From contig NZ_BDIR01000003.1 in the NCBI RefSeq assembly GCF_001895145.1, positions 62,001 through 126,000 of the forward strand: a DNA stretch of 64,000 bases. Reading direction: 5' to 3'. This document shows positions 1-7,688 of this stretch, piece after piece (positions within the stretch are counted from its first letter, which is position 1; every line of letters starts with the position of its first letter). The notes under the pieces are model-generated. The model was not told the origin of the DNA. It saw only the letters and a list, made by a program, of their open reading frames with translations, and made no database searches. A program made the position numbers and the translations under genes. The stretch is from Arcobacter sp. LA11 (lineage in GTDB: Bacteria; Campylobacterota; Campylobacteria; Campylobacterales; Arcobacteraceae).

Positions 1-1671
1 TAAAACAACAGGGTTTAGTGCGCATAACTTCTTAGAAACTTGATATATATCTGTTTCTCCTGAACCTAATACAGCTTTTAGAACAGATGGGTTTACATCA
101 AAAATTTTAAATAATCTTTCATTAAAAAACTCTACTAATTTTGATTTATCTAATCCTTTGTATGAATCAGCTAATGCATCAATGATTTTTTCTAAATCAA
201 CTGGAAGTTTGTGTTCCATTGCAATTTTAACTATACCAGCTGCTGCTCGTCTAAGTCCAAAAGGATCTTTTGAACCGCTTGGAATTTTACCTACAGAGAA
301 TAATCCCATTAAATTATCTAATTTATATGAAAGTGCAATAATACTAGAAAACTTACTTGATGGTAATTCAGAGTCTTCTCCATCTGGTAAATATTGTTCT
401 TTAATTGCAGTATATAAATTTATATCTTCTCCTGCAAGTTTTGCATAGTAATATCCCATCAGACCTTGTAACTCTGTAAATTCATAAACCATTTCTGACA
501 TTAAGTCTGCTTTACTCAACATTACAGCTTTTTCTACAAGTTCTTTTTCTTTTATATCAAAAATGTCTGCTAAGTAAGAGGCAATTTTTGCTTCTCTTTC
601 ACATTTTTCATACATAGAACCAAGACCTTCTACAAATACTAATTTTTTAAGATCTTCATTTGAAAGACCATTCTTGATATCATTTTTATAGAAAAACATA
701 CCATCTGCAAGTCTTGGTCTTAATACTTTTTCATTTCCAGCAATTATGTGTGTAAAGTCTTCAGTTTTAGAGTTTGAAACAACAATAAAGTTATTTGTTA
801 ACTTATCATTTTTATAAACTGCAAAATATCTTTGATGTTCTTTCATCGATGTTACAATAACTTCTTCTGGTAATTCTAAAAACTCTTCATCAAATTTTCC
901 AATTAATGCCGTAGGATACTCAGTTATTGCTACTACTTCTTCAAGTAATTCAGTATCAATTTCAATTTTTACACCATTATTTTCTTCAATACTTTTCATT
1001 TGATTTAGAATAAGGTTTCGTCTATCATCTGGATAAAGGATAACTCCGTTATCTTTTAATTTATCAAAATAAGTACTAGAGTCAAAAGTAAAAGGTTCAT
1101 ATGAAACCATTCTATGAGCAAAGGCTTTATTAGATGATTTTACTCCATATAATTGGGCATCAACGATTTCCTCACCTAGTAAAATAGCTAAACTTCTAAT
1201 AGGTCTAATAAAACTATCAGTTCGGCAAGCCCATCTCATTGATTTACCAAAATTTAAAGAGTTGATAAATTCATTTACCATTTCGTTTAATAAATCTTTT
1301 GAATCAGTTCCTTTTACTTCTTTTTTAAAGTAAAGAACTTCACCTCTTCCTTGATCAATTCTATCAAGTTGAGATACATCAACTCCACATTTTTTAGCGA
1401 AACCTAATGCAGCTCCTGTTGGTTCGTTATCTTTAAAAGCAATTTTTACAGGTGCTCCAAATTGTTCTTGGATAGAGTCTTCTTGTTTTACTTGAAAATC
1501 TTTATGCCATAATACTAATCTTCGAGGAGTATAGAAAAAATCAAAATCACATAGTAATCTATTTTTTTCTAAAATATCAGCCCACTTCTTCTCAATATTC
1601 GGAAGTTCTTTTAAAAATGGAATGGCTGGTAATTCTTCTACTCCAATCTCTATTAATAATGGTTTATTCAT
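1..1671 (-). CDS. glyS: Glycyl-tRNA synthetase beta subunit, 3' end cut by window edge
   Basis: Read on the minus strand from an ATG at 1671, the frame stays open for 557 codons to the left edge, so the C-terminal part (the family is usually about 670-700 residues) is outside the window. The protein opens MNKPLLIEIGVEELPA, the typical GlyS N-terminus, and later has stretches such as DPFGLRRAAAGIVKI that are characteristic of the family. GlyS is the tRNA-binding subunit of the alpha2-beta2 glycyl-tRNA synthetase, which charges tRNA-Gly in the cytoplasm; glyQ is not in this window. Its start overlaps the end of the small upstream gene by 8 bases, which implies translational coupling at the end of the ribA-rsmG operon. 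Confidence 0.95.
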   Translation of the reverse strand, partial: MNKPLLIEIGVEELPAIPFLKELPNIEKKWADILEKNRLLCDFDFFYTPRRLVLWHKDFQVKQEDSIQEQFGAPVKIAFKDNEPTGAALGFAKKCGVDVSQLDRIDQGRGEVLYFKKEVKGTDSKDLLNEMVNEFINSLNFGKSMRWACRTDSFIRPIRSLAILLGEEIVDAQLYGVKSSNKAFAHRMVSYEPFTFDSSTYFDKLKDNGVILYPDDRRNLILNQMKSIEENNGVKIEIDTELLEEVVAITEYPTALIGKFDEEFLELPEEVIVTSMKEHQRYFAVYKNDKLTNNFIVVSNSKTEDFTHIIAGNEKVLRPRLADGMFFYKNDIKNGLSNEDLKKLVFVEGLGSMYEKCEREAKIASYLADIFDIKEKELVEKAVMLSKADLMSEMVYEFTELQGLMGYYYAKLAGEDINLYTAIKEQYLPDGEDSELPSSKFSSIIALSYKLDNLMGLFSVGKIPSGSKDPFGLRRAAAGIVKIAMEHKLPVDLEKIIDALADSYKGLDKSKLVEFFNERLFKIFDVNPSVLKAVLGSGETDIYQVSKKLCALNPVVL

Positions 1672-1819
1672 CTACTTTTTCCTTATTAGCCTTTTGTTTT
1701 TCTATCTCTTCTAATTTATCTGTATGTTTTTTTATTTGTTGTTTATTAAAACCTCTAATAAACATAAATACCATAAAGACAAATAATACTGTTACAATAA
1801 CATCTAAAATTTCTTTCAT
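1664..1819 (-). CDS. Small single-pass membrane protein, 51 aa, upstream of glyS
   Basis: A 51-codon frame starts at ATG 1819 and stops at 1664-1666. Residues 5-22 form one hydrophobic segment (DVIVTVLFVFMVFMFIRGF). A strongly charged Lys/Glu tail follows, consistent with a single-pass inner-membrane peptide with a short cytoplasmic helix. The stop overlaps the glyS ATG by 8 bases, so the two are probably coupled. I do not recognise a named family. The coupling, the well-formed membrane segment and the placement in a packed operon favour a real gene over chance. Confidence 0.6.
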   Translation of the reverse strand: MKEILDVIVTVLFVFMVFMFIRGFNKQQIKKHTDKLEEIEKQKANKEKVDE

Positions 1820-1864
1820 ATTTAATCCAATATTCTTTATAAAAGTTGATATTTTATCTAAAAA

Positions 1865-2206
1865 TCACTTATTTTCCATTAAATCAAGAAGATTTGAATT
1901 GTTGTCAAAACTTTTTATTTTAAATAAATCTTCTTTATTTACGTGACATTCTTTACATGTAACTAACTGTTGGTGTTCATTTATTTCAGTTTTTATAAGT
2001 TTATTTTGAGAATGACATTCAAAACAATCTCCTCCACACTCGGTCATACCTTCAGGTACTTTTGTATGACAATTAATACATGTTTTTAATATTTTATGGT
2101 GTGGTTTTTCAATAGACTTTTTTAATACAGGATGACATTGTATACAATTTCCTGTACAAGAGAAACAGTATGTAGATATTAATATAATTAATAAATAAAA
2201 TCTCAT
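1865..2206 (-). CDS. Small tetraheme-type cytochrome c (four CXXCH)
   Basis: A 113-residue protein with a hydrophobic N-terminal export segment (about residues 4-16) and four heme c attachment motifs: CIQCH (21-25), CINCH, CFECH and CKECH. Additional histidines, including a HH pair before the second motif, could be distal ligands, so a low-potential multiheme electron carrier in the periplasm is likely. The spacing resembles small tetraheme cytochromes or the heme modules of NapC/NrfH-linked proteins, but I cannot place it in a named family. It lies 3 bases after a gene of unknown function in the ribA-glyS operon, an unexpected place for a respiratory protein. Heme attachment would rely on a c-type assembly system such as the ResB-CcsA protein at 60506-63256. 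Confidence 0.8.
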   Translation of the reverse strand: MRFYLLIILISTYCFSCTGNCIQCHPVLKKSIEKPHHKILKTCINCHTKVPEGMTECGGDCFECHSQNKLIKTEINEHQQLVTCKECHVNKEDLFKIKSFDNNSNLLDLMENK

Positions 2207-2209
2207 ATT

Positions 2210-2581
2210 TTATTTTAATAAATCTTTGTAAATTACTCCATCAATTTCTGCTTGAGCAATATCTTCAATCTCTTTATCTTGCTCAATAATGGCTAATATT
2301 TTAGAGTCAAACATATAGTTCTCTGCAATTTTTTGAATATTTTTTGCAAGTTTCTTATCAGAAATAATATATTTTGCACCTAAGGCATTAGCGTATATAG
2401 CTTCTTTTATAGAAGTTACGATAATGGCACTGTTTAATTGATTTTTATTACAATAAGTCAATAGATTTTCATCATAGTTATAAATTAGTGTAGAATTTGG
2501 AAGAGAATGTTCTATATCCCAAATACTATCTACTAAACTAAGATCTTCAAATGGAATTAAATTATCACCTAATAATATCAT
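2210..2581 (-). CDS. Conserved-looking protein of unknown function, 123 aa
   Basis: I place the start at ATG 2581, where GGAAA sits just upstream, rather than at the longer in-frame start at 2638; the longer version would overlap the preceding gene by 44 bases. The product opens MILLGDNLIPFEDL and has an alternating strand-helix pattern with segments such as SAIIVTSIKEAIYANALGAKYI and a short ISDKK, which suggests a small alpha/beta fold. No catalytic motif, signal peptide or membrane segment is visible. I do not recognise the family. Its neighbours in the operon are a membrane-anchored zinc-ribbon protein before it and a multiheme cytochrome after it. Confidence 0.7.
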   Translation of the reverse strand: MILLGDNLIPFEDLSLVDSIWDIEHSLPNSTLIYNYDENLLTYCNKNQLNSAIIVTSIKEAIYANALGAKYIISDKKLAKNIQKIAENYMFDSKILAIIEQDKEIEDIAQAEIDGVIYKDLLK

Positions 2582-2594
2582 CCTAGTTTCCTTT

Positions 2595-2813
2595 TTATTT
2601 ATTTTGAAGACAATCTTTTGAACAATAAAAATGCCCATTGCTTAAGATAGCTTCTTTTTTAGATACAAATGTACTACAAGTAGGACATTCTACCATAATA
2701 TCTTCGATTTTTTCATCTTCTTTTTTTGTTACACTTTTTTCTCTGTCTTTTTTAAATAAAACAATATAGACTAAAAAAAGTACAACAGCTATTGCTAAAA
2801 CTTTTAATATCAT
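2595..2813 (-). CDS. Small membrane-anchored zinc-ribbon protein (PP0621-like)
   Basis: A 72-residue protein: residues 3-20 are a hydrophobic anchor (LKVLAIAVVLFLVYIVLF), followed by a Lys/Glu-rich linker. A C-terminal metal-binding unit carries CPTC near residue 43 and CSKDC near residue 64, which would form a treble-clef or ribbon zinc site. The layout matches the PP0621-type small proteins seen beside housekeeping genes in proteobacteria; their function is unknown. The start overlaps the end of rsmG by 4 bases (2810-2813), so it is translated with the methyltransferase. No enzymatic residues are evident. Confidence 0.75.
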   Translation of the reverse strand: MILKVLAIAVVLFLVYIVLFKKDREKSVTKKEDEKIEDIMVECPTCSTFVSKKEAILSNGHFYCSKDCLQNK

Positions 2814-3391
2814 TTAGACCCTTTTAAATATAGATAATTTCTATCTTTTCTAGAATAAGTTTGTGTATTTTCAAGTTTTGCCTCTTCTATTTCACTTTCT
2901 AAAAGACTTCCTTTGTAAAATAAATAACTTGTTGTATCAGTAGATATGTTCTTTGTTATATCTAAGAGTAGTTTTGTATTTGTAACTGCTCTTGATGTTA
3001 CTAAATCTACTTTTACATTTTCTACTTCTTCTACTCTTTTTCCAATTACTTCAATATTCTTTAGACCAAGAGAGTTTTTTACAAAATTCAAAAAAGCTAC
3101 TCTTTTTACTCTAGGCTCTATTAAGTAACATTTGATATCTGCTCTTGCCATTGCTAGGATTAGACCTGGATACCCTGCTCCTGTTCCTATATCAGCAAAA
3201 CTATTATAAGAATCTAAATATTGCAAGGGATAAATTGAATCTATAATATTTTCTCGTATATCTTCAGTACTTAATCTACCACTTAAATTATGAACTTTAC
3301 CCCATTTTTGAAGTAACGTTGTAAAGACATTACATCTTTTTGGAAATTCGTCATCTAAGATAATATCTTTTATATTTTCTTGGAAATCCAT
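2810..3391 (-). CDS. rsmG: 16S rRNA (guanine527-N7)-methyltransferase
   Basis: A 193-residue class I SAM-dependent methyltransferase of the RsmG (GidB) family, which methylates N7 of G527 in 16S rRNA. Visible features are a NLSGRL stretch near residue 35, the SAM-binding loop FADIGTGAGYPG at 65-76, and the VTSRAV stretch of the family near 133. The length fits the shorter epsilon-type members. Its ATG overlaps the ribA stop as TAATG, a one-base overlap typical of coupled translation, and the next gene overlaps its end by 4 bases. Confidence 0.92.
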   Translation of the reverse strand: MDFQENIKDIILDDEFPKRCNVFTTLLQKWGKVHNLSGRLSTEDIRENIIDSIYPLQYLDSYNSFADIGTGAGYPGLILAMARADIKCYLIEPRVKRVAFLNFVKNSLGLKNIEVIGKRVEEVENVKVDLVTSRAVTNTKLLLDITKNISTDTTSYLFYKGSLLESEIEEAKLENTQTYSRKDRNYLYLKGSK

Positions 3392-3966
3392 TAAAACATG
3401 TGTCCCATATGTTCTTTTTTTGTATTTATATAATCTTCATTATATTTATTTGATTTTGTAATTGCTGGTATTCTTTCACAAATATCTATTCCTAAAGATT
3501 CCACATAATTGATTTTCTTAGGATTATTTGTAATTAACTTTATACTTTTCAATTCTAAATCTGTAAATACTTCTTCAACAACAGAATAATCTCTATCGTC
3601 TTCGCCAAATCCAAGTTCAAGATTTGCTTCTATTGTATTTCTTCCTGCATCTTGCAGTGCATAGGCATTTACTTTATTTAGTAAACCTATGTTTCTTCCT
3701 TCTTGTCTATGATATATTACTAACCCGCCATGTGCGGCAATAAATTTTAAAGCTAAATCTAACTGATTTTGACAATCACACTTAAGACTTCCCAGTGTGT
3801 CGCCTGTTAAACATTCAGAGTGAATTCTTACATAAGGTGATTCAATTTTGTCAAAATTTTCACTCATAATTGCTAAATGTTCTTGATTATCTTGCTTGTA
3901 AGCTCTTATTTTAAATTTTCCATATTTTGTAGGTAAATTAGCAATATTTGATTTCTCTATATTCAT
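3391..3966 (-). CDS. ribA: GTP cyclohydrolase II
   Basis: RibA opens the imidazole ring of GTP to give the pyrimidine precursor of riboflavin, releasing formate and pyrophosphate. The 191-residue protein has the zinc ligands Cys52, Cys63 and Cys65 in the pattern ECLTGD...KCDC, and the RQEGRNIGL stretch at 87-95 that contributes the catalytic arginine and GTP contacts. It is a stand-alone RibA rather than a RibBA fusion. It is the first gene of the minus-strand operon that runs through rsmG to glyS, and is divergent from hemB with only 60 bases between the two starts. Confidence 0.93.
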   Translation of the reverse strand: MNIEKSNIANLPTKYGKFKIRAYKQDNQEHLAIMSENFDKIESPYVRIHSECLTGDTLGSLKCDCQNQLDLALKFIAAHGGLVIYHRQEGRNIGLLNKVNAYALQDAGRNTIEANLELGFGEDDRDYSVVEEVFTDLELKSIKLITNNPKKINYVESLGIDICERIPAITKSNKYNEDYINTKKEHMGHMF

Positions 3967-4026
3967 AACCTTTTAAACCTTAAGTTGATAAAATGCTCAA
4001 GATTATATCTAACAAAGGTAAATATT

Positions 4027-5001
4027 ATGTTTAAAAGATTTAGAAGATTAAGAATTAATCAGACATTAAGAAACTTGGTACAAGAGACAAGTTTAAGTAA
4101 AGATGATTTTATATATCCATTATTCGTAAAAGAAGGTGAAAATTTTAAAAAAGAAATTGAATCAATGCCAGGTGTTTTCCAAATGAGTATTGATGAAATA
4201 TTAAAAGAGTGTGAATATATTAGAAGTATAGGATTAAATTCAATTATTTTATTTGCTATTCCCGATTTAAAAGATTCTGTAGGTAGTGAGTGTTTATGTG
4301 AAGAGAGTATAATCTCAAGAACAATAAAAGCAATAAAATCAAAATTTCCTGATATGTTTGTTGTTACTGATTTATGTTTTTGTGAATATACAGACCATGG
4401 ACATTGTGGTATTTTAGATCCAAAGACTGAAACTGTAGATAATGACAAAACACTAGAGATTTCTGCTTTACAAGCAATAGTTCATGCAAGAGCTGGTGCT
4501 GATATGATTGCTCCTTCTGGAATGATGGATGGAATTATAGAAACATTAAGAGAAGCATTGGATGAAAATGGTTTTGAAAACTTACCAATTATGGCTTACT
4601 CTACTAAATTTGCAAGTGCTTATTATGGACCTTTCAGAGATGTTGCAGAATCTACTCCAAGTTTTGGGGATAGAAGAACATATCAAATGAACCCAGCTAA
4701 TAGACTAGAAGCATTAGAAGAGTCTTTACAAGATGAAAAAGAAGGTGCAGATATTCTTATGGTTAAACCAGCACTTGCATTTATGGATGTTATTAGAGAT
4801 ATTAGAAATGAATCAAATCTTCCTATTTGTGCATATAATGTGAGTGGGGAGTATGCAATGTTAAAACATGCAGGTGCTGCTGGACTTATAGATTATGAAA
4901 GAGTAATGATGGAGACTTTAATTGGGTTTAAAAGAGCTGGTGCAGATTTAATTATTACATATCATGCAAAAGAAGCTTGTGAACTTTTAAATAAAAAGTA
5001 A
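4027..5001 (+). CDS. hemB: Porphobilinogen synthase (delta-aminolevulinic acid dehydratase)
   Basis: HemB condenses two 5-aminolevulinate molecules into porphobilinogen, an early step of heme synthesis. I use ATG 4027 (MFKRFRRLR) because AAAGG lies about 9 bases upstream and the 14 extra residues from 3985 do not look like family sequence. In the 324-residue product the catalytic lysines are visible as AYSTKFAS (Lys194) and MVKPALAF (Lys247). Cys117, Cys119 and Cys127 in DLCFCEYTDHGHCG form the metal-site cysteine cluster, as in zinc-dependent enzymes. It is followed 13 bases later by a kinase-regulator pair on the same strand. Confidence 0.95.
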   Translation: MFKRFRRLRINQTLRNLVQETSLSKDDFIYPLFVKEGENFKKEIESMPGVFQMSIDEILKECEYIRSIGLNSIILFAIPDLKDSVGSECLCEESIISRTIKAIKSKFPDMFVVTDLCFCEYTDHGHCGILDPKTETVDNDKTLEISALQAIVHARAGADMIAPSGMMDGIIETLREALDENGFENLPIMAYSTKFASAYYGPFRDVAESTPSFGDRRTYQMNPANRLEALEESLQDEKEGADILMVKPALAFMDVIRDIRNESNLPICAYNVSGEYAMLKHAGAAGLIDYERVMMETLIGFKRAGADLIITYHAKEACELLNKK

Positions 5002-5014
5002 AAATAGTTATATT

Positions 5015-6211
5015 ATGGGACAAACTTATCAAGAAGCTATAGAAAACTCAAATATTGTTTCTAAAACAGATATAAGAGGTGTTATTACTTTTGTAAATGA
5101 TGAGTTTTGTAAAATTTCTGGTTATTCAAAAGAAGAACTTCTTGGAAGTAACCATAATATAATTAGACATCCAGATATTCCAAAAGAGGCTTTTGAATCT
5201 CTTTGGAATACAATTCTTTCAAAAAAACCATATAAGACAACTGCGAAAAACCTTTGTAAAGATGGTTCTACTGTTTACTTAAATACTACAATAACACCTA
5301 TTCTTGACAATAATGATAATATAAAAGAGTTTATTGCAATTCGTTATGATGTTACAAAAGAAGTTGAGTTAAAAAAAGCATTAGAAAAGAAAGATGAAGA
5401 GCTAGAAGTATTAAATAAAACATTGGAACAAAGAGTATCTGAACAAACTGCTCAACTATTAGAGTTAAATCAAACACTAGAACAAAGAGTTCAAGTAGAG
5501 ATAGCAAAGAATAAAGAGAAACAAAAAATGCTTTTTTGGCAATCTAGAATGGCAAGTCTTGGACAAATGCTTGCAAATATTGCACATCAATGGAGGCAGC
5601 CTCTAACTGAACTTAGTTTGACAATGTTTAATATTAAGAAGAGTGCAAAAAACTGTAATCCTGAAAAACTTGATCAATATTACAAAGAATCATTAGGAAT
5701 TATTGAAAATATGTCAGAAACAATTGATGATTTCACAAACTTTTTTAATCCAAATAAACCTAAAGAGAAATTTTTTATAGATTATGCAATTGATGATGCT
5801 TTATTGATTACTAAAAAGCTATTACAAAGAGAAAATATTTATATAAATAAAGAGTTTGAAAAAATTGAAGTCTTTGGAGTTTTAAATGAATTTTCGCAAG
5901 TTATAATAAATCTTATACAAAATTCTAGTGAAGCTTTTAATAGTAATAATATATCTGACAAAGAAATTGATATAAAAGTTTATAAAAATGAAAAAAATGT
6001 TTTGATTTTATATTCTGATAAAGCTGGTGGAACAGATAATTTAGATAAAATATTTGAACCATATTTTACAACTAAGCACCAAAGTAATGGGACAGGCCTT
6101 GGTCTTTTCATGTCTAAAATGATTATTGAGAAAAGTTTAAATGGAATAATTGAAGCAAAAAATTGTGATGGTGGATTAGAGTTTAAAATTAAAATACCTT
6201 TAGGAGAATAG
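5015..6211 (+). CDS. Cytosolic PAS-domain sensor histidine kinase
   Basis: A 398-residue soluble kinase. Residues 5-115 form a PAS domain containing NHNIIRHPDIP, close to the motif of the FAD-binding PAS of Aer-type energy-taxis receptors, so redox sensing is possible. Residues about 118-170 are a coiled coil with repeated TLEQRV units. The H-box reads IAHQWRQPL with the phospho-acceptor predicted at His191, and the ATPase domain ends with GTGLGLFMS near residue 358. The usual DxGxG box is altered to DKAGG. No membrane segment is present. It lies 13 bases after hemB and its stop abuts the start of the response regulator, so the pair is co-transcribed and cognate by position. The signal is unknown. 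Confidence 0.9.
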   Translation: MGQTYQEAIENSNIVSKTDIRGVITFVNDEFCKISGYSKEELLGSNHNIIRHPDIPKEAFESLWNTILSKKPYKTTAKNLCKDGSTVYLNTTITPILDNNDNIKEFIAIRYDVTKEVELKKALEKKDEELEVLNKTLEQRVSEQTAQLLELNQTLEQRVQVEIAKNKEKQKMLFWQSRMASLGQMLANIAHQWRQPLTELSLTMFNIKKSAKNCNPEKLDQYYKESLGIIENMSETIDDFTNFFNPNKPKEKFFIDYAIDDALLITKKLLQRENIYINKEFEKIEVFGVLNEFSQVIINLIQNSSEAFNSNNISDKEIDIKVYKNEKNVLILYSDKAGGTDNLDKIFEPYFTTKHQSNGTGLGLFMSKMIIEKSLNGIIEAKNCDGGLEFKIKIPLGE

Positions 6212-6901
6212 ATGTCAAGTGATGAAATTTTATTAAAAGAGTTAAAAATACTTTTTGTAGAAGATGAGGTAAATATTTCTAAACTATTAAAAGATGCCCT
6301 TGCTGATTATTTCTTTTCATTCACTGTAGCAAATAATGGTGAAGAAGGTCTAGATAAATTTAAAAAAGTAAATCCTGATATTGTAATCACTGATATAATG
6401 ATGCCAAAGCTTGATGGTTTAGAAATGACAAAAAAAATCAAAGAGATAAATGAAGAAATACCAATTATTGTATTAAGTGCATTTTCTGATAAAGAAAAAC
6501 TTTTAAAGGCAATTGATATTGGTATTACAAAATATTTTATTAAACCTTTTGATCCAGAAGAAGTACTAGAATATCTTACTTTCTTAGCAAAAAAATTAAA
6601 TAAACATAGAATCATTTGTTTAAATAAGCATTTTAGCTTTGATAATAATACAAAGAATCTTTTTGAAGATGATACTTTTGTTAATATAACAAAAAGAGAG
6701 AAACAATTTATATCTTTATTAGTTGAAAATAAAAAAGATATTGTAACAGCAAAGTTAATAAAAACGAAATTATGGCCTGGTGAAGATGTTACAGATGAGA
6801 GATTAAGAACTTTTATTAAAAGGTTAAGAGCAAAAACGGCTAAAGAATTAATTAAAAATATTCCAGGACAGGGATATTTAATTTCTCCAAACGATATTTA
6901 A
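6212..6901 (+). CDS. OmpR/PhoB-family response regulator
   Basis: A 229-residue regulator. Residues 10-125 are a receiver domain with acidic residues Glu17-Asp18, phospho-acceptor Asp61 (VITDIMMPK) and the conserved lysine in YFIKPF near residue 111. Residues about 135-229 form a winged-helix DNA-binding domain ending GQGYLIS, the usual closing wing motif. The start codon follows the kinase stop directly. Targets cannot be read from the sequence. The 3' end overlaps the end of nrdG on the opposite strand by 24 bases, so the two transcripts are convergent and overlap. Confidence 0.92.
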   Translation: MSSDEILLKELKILFVEDEVNISKLLKDALADYFFSFTVANNGEEGLDKFKKVNPDIVITDIMMPKLDGLEMTKKIKEINEEIPIIVLSAFSDKEKLLKAIDIGITKYFIKPFDPEEVLEYLTFLAKKLNKHRIICLNKHFSFDNNTKNLFEDDTFVNITKREKQFISLLVENKKDIVTAKLIKTKLWPGEDVTDERLRTFIKRLRAKTAKELIKNIPGQGYLISPNDI

Positions 6902-7549
6902 ATCATTATTCAAACTGTTTAAATCAAATACTTTAGTTGAATTTTCTAAGTTTGATAGATTTTCAACTTCTAAAAACTTTTGTATATAAAAGTTGTCAGT
7001 GTAAGTATTTTCTACTAAAATCTTTTGCATAGTATTTATGTCATCTACATCTAACAAGTCATTATGCAAAGTTGTTCTTACTTCAAATTTACAATCGCTA
7101 GATTTTAGAATTTTTAAACTATCAATAAACTCATCATACAATGAACTTTTTGTTATATCTTTATATTTGTTTTTTGGTGCTTTAAAATCTAAAGCTACAT
7201 AATCTAGTAAATAGTTATCTAGTAGTTTTTTTAATAGTTTAGGATTACTTCCGTTTGTATCAAGTTTTATTTTAAAACCTAGGTTTGTTATATTTTCACA
7301 GATTTTAAATAAATCATGAGTAGTAGCTTCTCCCCCACTTAATACAACTGCATCTAATAAGCCAATTCTTTTCTTTAAAAATGAATATAAATCATTTAAA
7401 CTATAGTTTCCTTCTTTTGATTTAACAATATCAGGATTGTAGCAATAAAGACATCTCATGTTGCATGATGAAAACCATACAACACAAGATAAGTGATCTT
7501 TATAATCTGTAGTAGTAAACTTTGTTATACTATATATTATGTTTTTCAA
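6878..7549 (-). CDS. nrdG: Anaerobic ribonucleotide reductase activating radical SAM enzyme
   Basis: NrdG uses a 4Fe-4S cluster and SAM to generate the glycyl radical on NrdD. The cluster motif is CNMRCLYC (CxxxCxxC), followed by LSGGEATTHD, a GGE motif for SAM binding. I place the start at TTG 7549 (reads MKNIIYSITKFTT), preceded by AAGAAAGAG. An in-frame TTG at 7588 would add 13 residues that lie entirely inside the preceding small gene. With the TTG 7549 start the product is 223 residues and overlaps the glycyl-radical ORF by 20 bases, so all three nrd genes look translationally coupled. Confidence 0.88.
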   Translation of the reverse strand: MKNIIYSITKFTTTDYKDHLSCVVWFSSCNMRCLYCYNPDIVKSKEGNYSLNDLYSFLKKRIGLLDAVVLSGGEATTHDLFKICENITNLGFKIKLDTNGSNPKLLKKLLDNYLLDYVALDFKAPKNKYKDITKSSLYDEFIDSLKILKSSDCKFEVRTTLHNDLLDVDDINTMQKILVENTYTDNFYIQKFLEVENLSNLENSTKVFDLNSLNNDLNIVWRN

Positions 7550-7688
7550 TAAACTTAACTCTTTCTTGATGTTCACCTTTTTTACCAATATTAAAACTTT
7601 CTACTGGTCTATGGTATCCCATAACTCTTGTATAAACAATACACTTTGTTCTTTTTTCTTTTAATTTCTCAGGCTCTAAGCTTTTCAT
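7530..7688 (-). CDS. Separate glycyl-radical domain of class III ribonucleotide reductase, 52 aa
   Basis: Frame from ATG 7688 to TAG 7530-7532. Residues 21-44 contain RVMGYHRPVESFNIGKK and then QERV, which match the C-terminal glycyl-radical loop of class III NrdD (general form RVxGYxRPVxxWNxGKxxEFxDR); the radical glycine would be Gly24. The preceding nrdD ends without this loop. The two frames overlap by 20 bases in different phases. A strong AAGGAG lies 7 bases before this ATG, inside the nrdD 3' end, so it is translated as its own polypeptide. It presumably docks onto NrdD as the radical-bearing subunit, much as GrcA/YfiD supplies a spare radical domain to pyruvate formate-lyase. No other reading of this frame seems plausible. 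Confidence 0.85.
   Translation of the reverse strand: MKSLEPEKLKEKRTKCIVYTRVMGYHRPVESFNIGKKGEHQERVKFIEKHNI

Noticed and set aside
1617-1946. Plus-strand frame of 109 codons
   Set aside because: It runs opposite to glyS, the small membrane gene and the cytochrome gene, which have clear motifs. It is a shadow frame.
7549-7588. Longer nrdG start at TTG 7588
   Set aside because: The extra 13 residues lie wholly inside the glycyl-radical gene and do not look like the NrdG N-terminus, whereas the TTG at 7549 gives the family-like MKNIIYSITKFTT.
7669-7688. Programmed +1 frameshift joining nrdD to the glycyl-radical frame (CTT AGA in the overlap recalls known +1 sites)
   Set aside because: AGA is a common codon in this genome, so the stall needed is not expected, and the small frame has its own strong AAGGAG and ATG. 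Separate translation is simpler. It cannot be fully excluded without protein data.
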